A stretch of DNA of 64,000 bases from an uncultured Flavobacteriales bacterium (lineage in GTDB: Bacteria > Bacteroidota > Bacteroidia > Flavobacteriales_D > Sanyastnellaceae). A model generated the notes under the pieces. That model was not told the DNA's origin and did no database searches. It saw nothing but the letters and a program-made list of their open reading frames with translations. The position numbers were made by a program, and so were the translations under genes. The DNA is taken from positions 36,583 through 100,582 of the forward strand of contig CAJQLF010000026.1 in assembly GCA_905479115.1 (NCBI GenBank), written 5' to 3'. Every line of letters starts with the position of its first letter. Position 1 is the stretch's first letter. This document shows, piece by piece, positions 17,289-26,833 of this stretch.

Positions 17289-18646
17289 TCCTTGAGGGGC
17301 TCCTCTGCAGCTGGCTCGGAATCGGATGCTTCAGGCACCGAATCCTCGCTTGTTTCACCTTCTTCGTTGTCGCGGTGGGCCATGTCAGGCACCAACATCA
17401 TTCCTCTGAGTGTGATGCCATTTTGCACCAGTGCAATGGTCATGATGATGCTGGTCACCAGAATAATGACCAATAAAATCCCTTGGTCAAATTGGGGTTG
17501 GGAAAATTCTGAATAAGCCCCTTGAATTTGGAAAAATAAAAGGATGGTAATGAGTCCTCGAGGAGCGATGTACAGCAAAGGAAACAACCGCTTGCGTTGA
17601 AAAAAGAGCAAACTCAAAATTCGAACTCCGAAGAGGATACAGCAGATGATGAGTCCCTCGGTGATCACATGGAGATCTGTGAGCGCCAGCAACGATACGG
17701 TCATTCCAAAGAGCACGAAAAAGAATGTACGAATGACAAATGCCGTTTCCAGTGTCAAGAGATGGTAATCGCGGTGCAATTCATGCATGCGGTGATCGTC
17801 CAAGAGCTTGGCTGGAGAGGGTAAAAACTTCAACCACTTTCGTGTGGAGTTCCAATTCGGAAAAAATAGCCGGTGGTTGTTCAGCATCAACCCAAAAATC
17901 AAAATCAACACCAATGGACTGAGGTGCAACAACTTTTGGACGGAGTAAATGAGCAACAATACCGCGATGCTCAAAAAGAGTTTGACTGAGCTAGTGATTT
18001 TCTGAAGTACGTAGACCAGAACGTAGCTGACGATGACGGCCAGAATGAAGGTCACAAGCAAATTGGTGCCAATGCTCAGTATGATGGAATTCGTAGATTC
18101 AGCTGCCGAATTTCCCAGGAGCAGGTAGAAGGCCATGATGCCGAAAATATCTGAGAAGGTACTCTCGTACACCATGAATTCTCGGTCGTTTGCAGCGATT
18201 CCTGAAACGCTTGGAATAATGATGGCACTGCTCATGATGGAAAGGGGGATGGCATAGACCCATGCTTCAAAGAGCGGCATATCCATTGAAGTTACGAGAA
18301 AGGCCGCGATGGCCGCAGAGCTGCCGAGTAATGCCAAGAGCGCCATGGTGGCACTTTTGATGATAAGCGGCATTTTTTCGCGTGTGAGTTCCAATTCAAG
18401 AGCCGCCTCCAGCACGATAAAAATTAAACCGACGGTCCCGAGTAATTCTAGGACCAGTGATTCGAAAGGGATTGAATTGAGCCCCATGGCGTTCAATCCT
18501 TCTCGAATGGCAATGCCCATCCCAATCAAGACCAAGACGCTAGGAATGTTGGTCCGCTTCGCGAGGAGGTTTGCAAAATAACTCAGGATAATGACCAGTG
18601 ACCCGCCAATCACGAGTCCATATGCGCTGATGTCCGAAACGGTCAT
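17285..18646 (-). CDS. Cation:proton antiporter (CPA family)
   Basis: A 453-residue polytopic inner-membrane protein with 12 or so helices, resembling sodium/hydrogen exchangers of the CPA1/NhaP group. Conserved-looking stretches are RTNIPSVLVLIGMGIAI in the second helix, ESTFSDIFGIMAF in the core (position of the ion-binding acidic residues), and APRGLITILLFFQI near the end. The C-terminal 35 residues form a highly acidic cytosolic tail. The start at 18646 gives MTVSDISAYG directly before the first helix and lies 19 bases after the rseP stop, so the two are co-transcribed. The transported ion is not determinable from sequence. Confidence 0.85.
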   Translation of the reverse strand: MTVSDISAYGLVIGGSLVIILSYFANLLAKRTNIPSVLVLIGMGIAIREGLNAMGLNSIPFESLVLELLGTVGLIFIVLEAALELELTREKMPLIIKSATMALLALLGSSAAIAAFLVTSMDMPLFEAWVYAIPLSIMSSAIIIPSVSGIAANDREFMVYESTFSDIFGIMAFYLLLGNSAAESTNSIILSIGTNLLVTFILAVIVSYVLVYVLQKITSSVKLFLSIAVLLLIYSVQKLLHLSPLVLILIFGLMLNNHRLFFPNWNSTRKWLKFLPSPAKLLDDHRMHELHRDYHLLTLETAFVIRTFFFVLFGMTVSLLALTDLHVITEGLIICCILFGVRILSLLFFQRKRLFPLLYIAPRGLITILLFFQIQGAYSEFSQPQFDQGILLVIILVTSIIMTIALVQNGITLRGMMLVPDMAHRDNEEGETSEDSVPEASDSEPAAEEPLKD

Positions 18647-18665
18647 GACGGAAAGGTAGTGCGAA

Positions 18666-20000
18666 TCAACCAAACTGGCCGGTGATGACCCGCCAGATAT
18701 CATTACCAAGTGCTAATACCATCAGGCCCAGGAGCAAGATGATTCCGACGGTTTGAGCCCGCTCCAAAAATTTCTCAGGCGCGGGCCTGCCGGCGACCAT
18801 TTCATAGAGCAAGAACATAACATGACCTCCATCCAAGGCTGGAATCGGCAACAGGTTCATGAAGGCCAAAATCAACGAGAAAAAAGCGGTATTTCGCCAA
18901 AACACTTCCCAATCCCAACCGGCGTCGAAAATGCTTCCAAATGTGACCAAACTGCCCACTTGACTCGCCCCTGATTTACTGAACAAAAAGCGCATGGACA
19001 GCACATATTCTTCGAGGGTAGTCCACGCTAAAGAGAATCCGTTGGTCAGCGCCTCACCTGGACCGTAATGCCGCTCATCCAAGGCGAATTCGTCCATTGA
19101 ATAGGGGTCTTTTTGAAAAAACCCGAGGGCGCCCATGTCATTGGTGGCGCATTGCAACACCACTTCGCCGCCGCCGCGATTAACGACGATTTCCATGGTG
19201 CTAGCTGGCCGTGCGATGAGGTATGCAGCGACGTCTCCATAAAAGGCAAGAGGCTTGTCGTCAATGCGGATGATGCGGTCACCGGGGAGGAGTCCCCCGA
19301 GCTCAGCACCTGATCCTGGGGCCACCGATTCCACAACTGCCGGAACACGCAATCCAAATGGACGGCGGATGGCGCTGTCGACTAAGAGCTGTCCCAAGTC
19401 GGTGTCGATCGCGAGTTCAACACGCTCTCCGTTTCGATTGAGGACCACAGATGTTACTGGGTCGAAAAAGAGGGATCGTCGAATTTCTGTAAAGGAAGCG
19501 GGGACCTCACCGTTAATTTCTAGCACCTGGTCTCCATCCTCAAATCCGAGAGGTTTCAAGCGTTCATCCACCTCCAATCCGTAAGGGATTTTGTCCGCCG
19601 GCAACACCGTTTCTCCCCAAACCAGCAAGACCATGCTGTAGATGGCAAATCCGAGAATAAGGTTGACGATAATACCCCCGAGCATGATGATCAGCCGCTG
19701 CCAGGCGGGCTTTGAACGGAACTCCCAAGGCTGAGCAGGTTGCTTCATTTGTTCCGTGTCCATGGACTCGTCAATCATGCCGGAGATCTTCACGTACCCC
19801 CCCAGCGGAAGCCACCCGATGCCCCATTCTGTTTCACCGATTTGCTTTTTGAAAAGCGAAAATCCGGGGTTCATGAACAAGTAAAATTTTTCCACACGTG
19901 TTTTGAAGGCACGGGCAGCCCAATAGTGTCCAAATTCATGCAGTACCACCAAGATGGACAAACTGAGAAGAAGCTGTGCGGCTTTGATAAGGGCGACCAT
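18666..20000 (-). CDS. rseP: RIP metalloprotease RseP (site-2 protease family M50)
   Basis: An intramembrane zinc protease that releases regulators by cutting within the membrane. The 444-residue protein has HEFGH at 21-25 in the first membrane helix, two periplasmic PDZ regions (about 125-190 and 205-275; GDQVLEINGE and GDRIIRIDDKP), and the LDGGHV metal-ligand motif near residue 395 in a late helix. Length and order match Bacteroidota RseP. A TAAATTTG element on this strand at 20026-20019 could be its -7 box. The antiporter gene follows 19 bases downstream. The usual dxr neighbour is absent. Confidence 0.95.
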   Translation of the reverse strand: MVALIKAAQLLLSLSILVVLHEFGHYWAARAFKTRVEKFYLFMNPGFSLFKKQIGETEWGIGWLPLGGYVKISGMIDESMDTEQMKQPAQPWEFRSKPAWQRLIIMLGGIIVNLILGFAIYSMVLLVWGETVLPADKIPYGLEVDERLKPLGFEDGDQVLEINGEVPASFTEIRRSLFFDPVTSVVLNRNGERVELAIDTDLGQLLVDSAIRRPFGLRVPAVVESVAPGSGAELGGLLPGDRIIRIDDKPLAFYGDVAAYLIARPASTMEIVVNRGGGEVVLQCATNDMGALGFFQKDPYSMDEFALDERHYGPGEALTNGFSLAWTTLEEYVLSMRFLFSKSGASQVGSLVTFGSIFDAGWDWEVFWRNTAFFSLILAFMNLLPIPALDGGHVMFLLYEMVAGRPAPEKFLERAQTVGIILLLGLMVLALGNDIWRVITGQFG

Positions 20001-20128
20001 GGAAATTTTTTAGTGCGGCAAATTTAGGATGCAAATGGGCCTGAACGGGAACAGAGTACTGCGAATAATCCCCAATGGACGCAATTGGTTACCATCCGTC
20101 GCGTTTCGTGTATTATCCTTGCAGTGGA

Positions 20129-22597
20129 ATGGCAAAAACAACAAAGAAGAAGGCCAATAAATCCCCCAAGCCCTCGTTTACGCGGCATAAAGTGTGGACG
20201 TGGTTGTTGGGGTTGAGTCCGTTGCTGGGACTTGCAATGCTGGTCGGATTGGCATCATTCGGGAGCCTTCCAGATACCGATGCCCTCGCGAATCCAAAGA
20301 CAGAACTCGCTACGCGCGTTTTCACATCAGACGGGAAATTGATCGGACGCTATTATTCAGAAAACCGATCCGATGCTCGGTTTCAGGAGCTGCCACAGAA
20401 CCTTGTTCAGGCGCTCATCAGTACCGAAGATGCCCGCTTTTGGGGCCACAGCGGCATCGATTTCATTGGCTTGGCTCGGGCCATTGCTTTCATGGGTCAA
20501 CGTGGGGGTGGAAGTACCCTTACGCAGCAGCTCGCGAAGCAGTTGTTCACCGAGCAATACGAGCACACCAGTTGGCTAGAGCGGGCCTTTCTCCAAAAAC
20601 CGAAAGAATGGATCATTGCTGCTCGACTCGAACGGTTTTACACCAAGGACGAAATCGTTGCGCTCTATTTGAATCGCTATGATTTTTTGAATCAAGCGGT
20701 AGGAATTAAATCAGCATCGAACATCTATTTTGATAAAGATGTAGAGGAGTTGGAACTCCATGAATCGGCGATGCTCGTGGGCATGCTGAAGAACAGCTCG
20801 TTATTCAACCCGCTGAGAAGGCCGGACTTGGTTCAGTCCAGAAGGAATGTGGTCTTCATGCAGTTGGAGCGTTATGGAATCATCACGGATCTGCAGAGAG
20901 ATTCCTTGTCGGCGATGCCGCTCGGGATCAGTTTCCAGCGTGTGAGCCACGATGAAGGATTGGCGCCTTATTTCCGGGAGGCCTTGCGTGCAGAATTGAA
21001 GGAGCTATTTGGAGAAAAGGATGCAAATGGAAATTGGAAGGTCGCCAAAGCCGATGGCGCTCCGTATGACTTATACCGAGACGGTATTCAGGTGCACACC
21101 ACCTTGGATAGCCGGCTGCAGTTGGCTGCAGAGGTGGCGGTGAAAAGGCACTTGGGGGAGGAGCTTCAGGCGACATTGAACAGGGACCTCAGGTCGCGAA
21201 GTAAGTCCGAATGGCCTTTTTATGAAGGCATTGAACGCAAGGACCGTGACATGCTAGTCAAGACCGCGGTAAAGCAAAGCGCTCGGCATCGGATTTATGT
21301 TGGAAAATTCTGTCCTGAGTGCGAGCGTCCGGGATTTTATATTCGAAAAAGCGACACAGCGGATGGTCCGGCATGGCATTGTGACGAGGAAAAAGGAGGA
21401 TGCAGCCACACGTGGCATCGCCCGAGTCAAAAGGAAATTGACTCCGCGTTTGACACTCCGGTTCCTATGCGGGTTTTCACCCATCTCGGAGCGAAGGATA
21501 CCGTCCTGAGTCCACTCGACTCGATTCTATATCACAAGAGCTTGCTCCATGCCGGCCTGATGTCCATCGAGCCCGGAACAGGCCACATTAAAGCATGGGT
21601 TGGTGGGGTGGACTACCGATTTTTTCAGTACGATAATGTTTCCCAATCCAAGCGGCAAGTGGGCTCTATTTTCAAGCCTTTCGTTTATGCTACGGCCTTG
21701 CGCTACGGCATGGACCGGTGTGCAGAATTGCCCAACCAGCGAATTTGTGTGGAAATGCCCGGCGACCAGCCCGATTGGTGCCCGGATAACTCGGATTTTG
21801 AATACGGAGAAGTGGTGACATTGGAGTATGCTTTGGCCAATTCCATGAATACCATTTCGGCAAAGCTCATCAAAGAATTTGGCCCTGAGCGGGTTATTCA
21901 ATTGGCGCATGCTTTGGGCATTGAGTCAGAAATCCCCGCAGTTCCATCGATTGCGTTGGGGGCCTCCCAGCTCACGCTGAAAGAAATCACTTCGGCGAAT
22001 GCCGCATTGGTGAACGGCGGGGTTTACATCAAACCGACCATTGTTACCCGGATTGAAGACAAATACGGCAATGTCATCTGGTCTCCTGAACCGGAATTGC
22101 GGCAGGGATTAGACAAACGCACAGCGTACACCATCGTTGACATGATGAAAGGAGTTGTGGATGGGGCGTACAATCCCAAAACCGAAGAACGAAAAGGCAC
22201 AGGCGTGAGATTGCGCATGGATGTTGAAAGGAGAAAATACGATAATATCAAGGTGCCTATGGCTGGAAAGACGGGCACCACCCAAGGCCATTCCGACGGT
22301 TGGTTCATGGGGCTCACGCCCGAGTTGGTGACCGGCGTCTGGGTTGGTGCACAGGACCCGGCGGTTCGCTTCAGCACCATTAGAAACGGTCAAGGAGCGA
22401 ATACAGCACTCCCGATTTACGGCTTCTATATGAATGCAGCCTATGCCGACGAAACCTTGGATTTGAGCCAGGCGGATTTTGTGCGCCCCGAGGGCATGGG
22501 CCTCGATTCGTTGAACTGCAGGCAGTTGATGGAGCTCAATCAAGCAACCTTTGGAGGGAGTGGAGCCGGATTTGACGACGATGATTTGTTTCAATGA
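20129..22597 (+). CDS. mrcA: Bifunctional penicillin-binding protein 1A with four-cysteine insert
   Basis: Class A PBP that polymerises and crosslinks peptidoglycan in the periplasm. The 822-residue protein has a membrane anchor (about 21-43), a GT51 glycosyltransferase domain with Glu100 in STEDARFW and GGGSTLTQQLAKQLF (126-140), and a transpeptidase domain with Ser513-IFK516, SMN (572-574) and KTGT (714-717). Between the two lies an unusual insert with Cys395, Cys398, Cys418 and Cys425 (C-x2-C-x19-C-x6-C, followed by HTWH), shaped like a zinc ribbon. The start at 20129 (MAKTTKKKANK) gives a basic cytosolic tail before the anchor. scoA follows after 15 bases. Confidence 0.94.
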   Translation: MAKTTKKKANKSPKPSFTRHKVWTWLLGLSPLLGLAMLVGLASFGSLPDTDALANPKTELATRVFTSDGKLIGRYYSENRSDARFQELPQNLVQALISTEDARFWGHSGIDFIGLARAIAFMGQRGGGSTLTQQLAKQLFTEQYEHTSWLERAFLQKPKEWIIAARLERFYTKDEIVALYLNRYDFLNQAVGIKSASNIYFDKDVEELELHESAMLVGMLKNSSLFNPLRRPDLVQSRRNVVFMQLERYGIITDLQRDSLSAMPLGISFQRVSHDEGLAPYFREALRAELKELFGEKDANGNWKVAKADGAPYDLYRDGIQVHTTLDSRLQLAAEVAVKRHLGEELQATLNRDLRSRSKSEWPFYEGIERKDRDMLVKTAVKQSARHRIYVGKFCPECERPGFYIRKSDTADGPAWHCDEEKGGCSHTWHRPSQKEIDSAFDTPVPMRVFTHLGAKDTVLSPLDSILYHKSLLHAGLMSIEPGTGHIKAWVGGVDYRFFQYDNVSQSKRQVGSIFKPFVYATALRYGMDRCAELPNQRICVEMPGDQPDWCPDNSDFEYGEVVTLEYALANSMNTISAKLIKEFGPERVIQLAHALGIESEIPAVPSIALGASQLTLKEITSANAALVNGGVYIKPTIVTRIEDKYGNVIWSPEPELRQGLDKRTAYTIVDMMKGVVDGAYNPKTEERKGTGVRLRMDVERRKYDNIKVPMAGKTGTTQGHSDGWFMGLTPELVTGVWVGAQDPAVRFSTIRNGQGANTALPIYGFYMNAAYADETLDLSQADFVRPEGMGLDSLNCRQLMELNQATFGGSGAGFDDDDLFQ

Positions 22598-22612
22598 TCA
22601 ACAAACAGAGAG

Positions 22613-23332
22613 ATGGCAATTTCAAAAGTGGTAAATGGGAGCATAGCAGCGTGTGATGGCGTTAAGAGCGGTATGACGCTGATGCTTGGGGGCTTCGGTC
22701 TTTGTGGCATTCCCGAATGCAGCATTGGGGAATTGGTCCGTCTTGGAATCAAAGACTTAACATGTATTTCGAACAATGCTGGCGTGGATGATTTTGGACT
22801 CGGTTTGCTGCTTCAACAGCGTCAAATTCGCAAGATGATTTCGTCTTATGTCGGCGAGAATGATGAGTTTGAACGGCAGATGCTCAGTGGAGAGTTAGAA
22901 GTGGATTTAATTCCACAAGGATCGCTGGCAGAACGATGTCGAGCAGGCGGCGCAGGCATCCCCGCTTTTTACACTCCGGCGGGATTTGGCACAGAAGTGG
23001 CAGCGGGCAAAGAGGTCCGAGAGTTTGAAGGCAAGCCCCACATTCTCGAATCAGCTTTGACCGCAGATTTTGCCTTTGTCAAGGCGTGGAAAGGCGATAC
23101 CGCCGGCAATTTGATCTACAAAGCCACCGCGCGCAATTTCAATCCCATGATGGCAATGGCAGGGAGAATCACCATTGCGGAGGTGGAAGAGCTCGTTCCA
23201 GAAGGAACGCTCAACCCCAACGAGATTCATACCCCTGGAATTTTTGTGCAACGGATTTTTCAAGGCGAGCGCTACGAAAAACGGATCGAACAGCGTACGG
23301 TCCGAAACCGCGAAACCGCTTCAAACGCCTGA
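22613..23332 (+). CDS. scoA: 3-oxoacid CoA-transferase subunit A
   Basis: Alpha subunit of succinyl-CoA:3-ketoacid CoA-transferase, which moves CoA from succinyl-CoA to acetoacetate and so feeds ketone bodies and branched-chain breakdown products into the TCA cycle. The 239-residue protein has family motifs [28 protein letters not shown], and [18 protein letters not shown]. It is followed three bases later by the beta subunit gene, forming a two-gene unit, possibly read through from the PBP1A gene 15 bases upstream. Length is normal. Confidence 0.95.
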   Translation: MAISKVVNGSIAACDGVKSGMTLMLGGFGLCGIPECSIGELVRLGIKDLTCISNNAGVDDFGLGLLLQQRQIRKMISSYVGENDEFERQMLSGELEVDLIPQGSLAERCRAGGAGIPAFYTPAGFGTEVAAGKEVREFEGKPHILESALTADFAFVKAWKGDTAGNLIYKATARNFNPMMAMAGRITIAEVEELVPEGTLNPNEIHTPGIFVQRIFQGERYEKRIEQRTVRNRETASNA

Positions 23333-23335
23333 ACA

Positions 23336-23992
23336 ATGTTGGATAAAAACGGAATTGCGAAGCGCATTGCGCAGGAAGTGAGAGCAGGGTGGTACGTAAA
23401 CCTCGGCATTGGGATTCCCACCTTGGTGGCCAACTTCATCCCCGAAGGAATGGAGGTGGAATTTCAATCGGAAAATGGAATCTTAGGCATGGGTCCGTTT
23501 CCATGGGAGGGGGAAGAAGATGCGGATCTGATCAACGCGGGCAAGCAGACCATTACGGCCATGCCGGGAGCCGTGTATTTCGATAGTGCGACATCGTTTG
23601 CCATGATCCGGGGTCAACACGTCCAACTTACCGTGCTCGGCGCGATGGAAGTTGCTCAAAATGGCGACATCGCCAACTGGAAGATTCCGGGCAAAATGGT
23701 CAAGGGCATGGGCGGCGCGATGGACTTGGTGGCCAGTGCTGAAAACATCATTGTTGCGATGATGCATACCAACCGTGCTGGGGAATCAAAAATGCTCCCG
23801 TCGTGTTCTTTGCCGTTGACCGGTGTAGGCTGTGTGAGACGGGTGGTGACAAACTTAGCTGTCCTCGACATTCGCGAGGGCGCATTTCACTTGGTGGAGC
23901 GTGCCCCGGGTGTTTCGGTGGAAGAAATTGCCGCGGCCACCGCGGGAAAATTGGTCATACCGGATGCCGTTCCCGAAATGCGAATTAACTGA
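23336..23992 (+). CDS. scoB: 3-oxoacid CoA-transferase subunit B
   Basis: Beta subunit of the same CoA-transferase. The 218-residue protein contains WYVNLGIGIPTLVANF, the catalytic glutamate motif SENGILGMGPFP that forms the thioester intermediate, and GGAMDLVASAENIIVAMMHT near the C-terminal half. Start and length fit the family. Its last eight bases overlap the convergent gltX stop, so there is no room for a separate terminator. Confidence 0.95.
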   Translation: MLDKNGIAKRIAQEVRAGWYVNLGIGIPTLVANFIPEGMEVEFQSENGILGMGPFPWEGEEDADLINAGKQTITAMPGAVYFDSATSFAMIRGQHVQLTVLGAMEVAQNGDIANWKIPGKMVKGMGGAMDLVASAENIIVAMMHTNRAGESKMLPSCSLPLTGVGCVRRVVTNLAVLDIREGAFHLVERAPGVSVEEIAAATAGKLVIPDAVPEMRIN

Positions 23993-25502
23993 GCGCTTCC
24001 ACACCGGCTTGCAGTCGCCGCAAGGTTTCTTCCTTGCCGAGAAAATCGGCAAAATCAAACATCGACGGACCACCCCCTGTGCCGGTTAATACCAGCCTGA
24101 AGGGCAGCAACACAGCTCCAAACCCGAGCTCCTTTCGCTCCAAGAACGCCTTGAATTCTGACTCGATTACAGCCGACTCGAACGGGGATATGCCTTCCAA
24201 TACGGCGGCGAGCTCTGTCAGATAACCGGCCGTTTCGGGTTTCCACTTTTTGCGGACGAGCTTCTCGTCGAATGCTGTTGGAGCATCGAAAAGGTAGGTG
24301 GTTTCTGGAATTTCATGCAGGAATTGAACCCGCTCGAGGAACATGTCAAGCACCTTCTGGCACTGTGTCTCTGACCATTCATCCATCTGACCATTGGCCG
24401 CCTGTCTAAGCGGCTGTATCCAGCGACTGGTCTCGCCCGTTCTAAGGTATTGTTCGTTAAACCAACGGGCTTTATCTGGGTTGAACCGAGCGCCTGATTT
24501 GATCACACGGCCCAGATCAAATGCTGCAACCGCCTGATCCAATGAATACAACTCTTCATCATCTCCGCTGCTCCATCCCAGAAGCAAAAGCATATTCAAG
24601 AATGCCTCTGGCAAATAGCCTTGTTCACGGTAGCCCAATGACGTAGCTCCTGAAACGGGATCAGTCCAAGCAAGAGGAAAGATGGGGAATCCGCCTTTGT
24701 CCCCGTCTCGTTTGCTGAGTTTTCCATTTCCAGTAGGCTTCAAGATCAAGGGCAAGTGGGCAAACCGAGGACATTCCCAACCAAACGCTTGGTACAATAA
24801 GACGTGCAGTGGTGCGCTTGGCAACCACTCTTCCCCTCGGATCACATGGCTGATGGCCATGTGATGATCATCGACCACGTTCGCCAAATGATACGTGGGC
24901 AACCCGTCGGTTTTCATCAGGACTTTATCGTCAAGGACATGGGTCGAAACGTGAATTTCACCTCGAATTTCATCGTGCACAGCGACTTCAATTGGCGCAT
25001 CGGGCATTTTGAATCGAACGGTGTAAGGCTGGCCGCTTTTTTCCAATTCGTCGATTTCAGCGGGATCCATAGAAAGGGTGTTGCGCATGTCCATTCGGGT
25101 GGACGCATCGTATTGCCAAACATTTCCTGCCGACTCGGCTTCCAGGCGCTTTGCGGCCATGGACTCCGGGGTGTCGAACGCTTTGTAAGCTTGCCCGTTT
25201 TTCAGCAAGGTTTCAATCTCCCGCTTATACAGTGCGCTGCGCTCGGATTGTTTGTAGGGCCCGTATGCACCGCCTTCGTCATCGCCCTCGTCTGGCGCAA
25301 TGCCACACCAGGCGAGCGATTGTCTGATGTAGTCCTCAGCGCCTGGGACAAACCGAGTTTGATCCGTGTCTTCTACCCGCAGAATAAAAGTTCCGCCGTG
25401 CTTCTTGGCAAAGAGATAGTTGTACAATGCTGTCCGCACACCTCCCATGTGCAAAGGTCCGGTTGGGCTCGGGGCAAAACGTACACGAATGGGCTGGTTC
25501 AT
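23985..25502 (-). CDS. gltX: Glutamyl-tRNA synthetase
   Basis: Charges tRNA-Glu. The 505-residue class I synthetase has the HIGH-type signature in RFAPSPTGPLHMGGVRTAL (8-26), RVEDTDQTRF, and the KMSKS-type loop GKLSKRDGDKGGFP; the C-terminal half is the helical anticodon-binding region. Length is typical of the discriminating bacterial form in this phylum. A TATCTTTG element (25537-25530 on this strand) may be the -7 box, about 27 bases before the start, without a clear TTG partner. It is divergent from ssb and convergent with scoB. Confidence 0.96.
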   Translation of the reverse strand: MNQPIRVRFAPSPTGPLHMGGVRTALYNYLFAKKHGGTFILRVEDTDQTRFVPGAEDYIRQSLAWCGIAPDEGDDEGGAYGPYKQSERSALYKREIETLLKNGQAYKAFDTPESMAAKRLEAESAGNVWQYDASTRMDMRNTLSMDPAEIDELEKSGQPYTVRFKMPDAPIEVAVHDEIRGEIHVSTHVLDDKVLMKTDGLPTYHLANVVDDHHMAISHVIRGEEWLPSAPLHVLLYQAFGWECPRFAHLPLILKPTGNGKLSKRDGDKGGFPIFPLAWTDPVSGATSLGYREQGYLPEAFLNMLLLLGWSSGDDEELYSLDQAVAAFDLGRVIKSGARFNPDKARWFNEQYLRTGETSRWIQPLRQAANGQMDEWSETQCQKVLDMFLERVQFLHEIPETTYLFDAPTAFDEKLVRKKWKPETAGYLTELAAVLEGISPFESAVIESEFKAFLERKELGFGAVLLPFRLVLTGTGGGPSMFDFADFLGKEETLRRLQAGVEALS

Positions 25503-25643
25503 GGAGAAGAGAGGTTGAGATCAGGAGGTCAAAGATAGGGATTGACACGGGTGAATTAGGGAGCTCCGTTGTTGAACGAAACCGTTGCTGATACGAATGG
25601 AGTTGAGTTGTGGTGGCATGTTTGTGCCAACAAAACATACCAA

Positions 25644-25997
25644 ATGAATGCACTTAGAAACAAAGTCCAGTTGATTGGACGACTGGGAAAAGATCCCGAA
25701 TTGATGAGCTTCGAAGAGGGCAAGGTGAAATGCGCCTTTCCAGTGGCGACCAACGAATCATTCCGCAATGGTGAAGGTGAACGTGTAGAGCGCACCCAAT
25801 GGCACGATGTGGTGACATGGGGTGCGCTAGCGGAAATCGCGGGTCAATACCTCAAGAAAGGGGCAGAAGTTGCCATCGAAGGCCGATTGGCGTACCGGAC
25901 GTATGAAGATTCGGAAGGGCATACGCGTTATGTGACGGAGGTTGTAGCGGGTGAAATGTTGATGCTTGACCGAAAAAACACAGCGTCTGAGAGCTAA
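25644..25997 (+). CDS. ssb: Short single-stranded DNA-binding protein (OB fold only)
   Basis: A 117-residue SSB. The OB fold spans about 1-105: NKVQLIGRLGKDPELMSFEEGK, then TQWHDVVTWGALAEIAGQYLKKGAEVAIEGRL and the YVTEVVAGEMLMLD strand. The chain ends RKNTASES, so it lacks both the Gly/Pro-rich linker and the acidic DDIPF-type tip that recruits repair and replication partners. It may therefore be an accessory SSB, with a full-length copy elsewhere. The start at 25644 (MNALRNKVQLIG) is preferred over a frame reaching 25569. A hairpin terminator follows seven bases after the stop. Confidence 0.9.
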   Translation: MNALRNKVQLIGRLGKDPELMSFEEGKVKCAFPVATNESFRNGEGERVERTQWHDVVTWGALAEIAGQYLKKGAEVAIEGRLAYRTYEDSEGHTRYVTEVVAGEMLMLDRKNTASES

Positions 25998-26003
25998 TCT
26001 GGA

Positions 26004-26029
26004 GGGGGCGAGATGTTATTCTCGTCCCC
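26004..26029 (+). terminator. Hairpin terminator after ssb
   Basis: GGGGGCGAGA, a six-base loop TGTTAT, and TCTCGTCCCC form a ten-pair stem with one G-U pair, followed by ATTTCTT. The T tract is weak but the stem is strong and sits just after the ssb stop. Confidence 0.6.
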
Positions 26030-26075
26030 ATTTCTTCCACTGAATCCCAAGGGAGTGCAGTTCTGACAACTTCCG

Positions 26076-26106
26076 TTGGTCACCGGTCATGGAGTCATTA
26101 ACTTTG
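26076..26106 (+). promoter_or_regulatory. Promoter of the sdhCAB operon
   Basis: TTG at 26076-26078, a 20-base spacer and TAACTTTG at 26099-26106 match the Bacteroidota promoter consensus exactly. The sdhC ATG is 22 bases downstream, and the ssb terminator lies just upstream. Confidence 0.6.
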
Positions 26107-26128
26107 GGTTTCCCTTTAAAGATGCCCA

Positions 26129-26821
26129 ATGAGCAAATCAGGAATTCTTAAATCTTCTTTAGCAAAGAAATACGCAATGGCCTTGACAGGTCTTTTTCTT
26201 TGCCTCTTTCTGGTGGGTCACCTTGCGGGGAACCTTCAATTGATATTCATCACGGGCGAGGAAGGTCAACAAGCCTTCAATGAATATGCGCAGTTCATGA
26301 CCACTTTCCCATTGGTCAAGATCTTGAGTTATCTCACCTATGCAAGCGTATTGTTCCATGTCGTAGATGGCATTGTCTTAACCATGCAAAACCGAAAGGC
26401 GCGTCCCGTTGGCTATGTGAAAGAAAACGGAGCGGCCAATGCGAAGTGGGCCAGCCGCAACATGGGAATTCTAGGGACCATCATTCTCGTGTTCTTGGTG
26501 AGCCACATGCAGAGCTTTTGGTACACGATGCATTTTGGGGACATCCCGATGCACAATGGCTTAAAAGACCTTCACACGGTGGTGTTGCAGTTTTTCTCTC
26601 CAGAAAACTCTTTGGGTTTGGTTGCGGTGGTAGGCTACGTATTGGCCCAGATGGCGGTGGCATTTCATCTATCCCACGGCGTTCAAAGCGGCTTTCAGTC
26701 GCTCGGTGTTCGCCATGCGAAGTACACCCCGATCATCGAGCTGAGCGGCATGGGGTTTGCCTTGTTGGTACCGACCCTTTTTGCCATTATCCCAATTTTC
26801 TTATACATCACCCAACTGTAA
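26129..26821 (+). CDS. sdhC: Succinate dehydrogenase cytochrome b subunit (five-helix type)
   Basis: Membrane anchor of respiratory complex II. The 230-residue protein has five predicted helices and scattered histidines (GHLAGNLQL, ASVLFHVVDG, LVSHMQSF, VAFHLSHGVQSGFQSLG) that would ligate two haems, as in the diheme menaquinone-linked enzymes of Bacillus and Wolinella. No separate SdhD is needed in this type. It leads a tight operon with sdhA (12 bases) and sdhB, behind a consensus promoter. The chain starts MSKSGILKSSLAKKYAMALTG, a normal N-terminus for the family. Confidence 0.93.
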   Translation: MSKSGILKSSLAKKYAMALTGLFLCLFLVGHLAGNLQLIFITGEEGQQAFNEYAQFMTTFPLVKILSYLTYASVLFHVVDGIVLTMQNRKARPVGYVKENGAANAKWASRNMGILGTIILVFLVSHMQSFWYTMHFGDIPMHNGLKDLHTVVLQFFSPENSLGLVAVVGYVLAQMAVAFHLSHGVQSGFQSLGVRHAKYTPIIELSGMGFALLVPTLFAIIPIFLYITQL

Positions 26822-26833
26822 ACGGAGACCATC

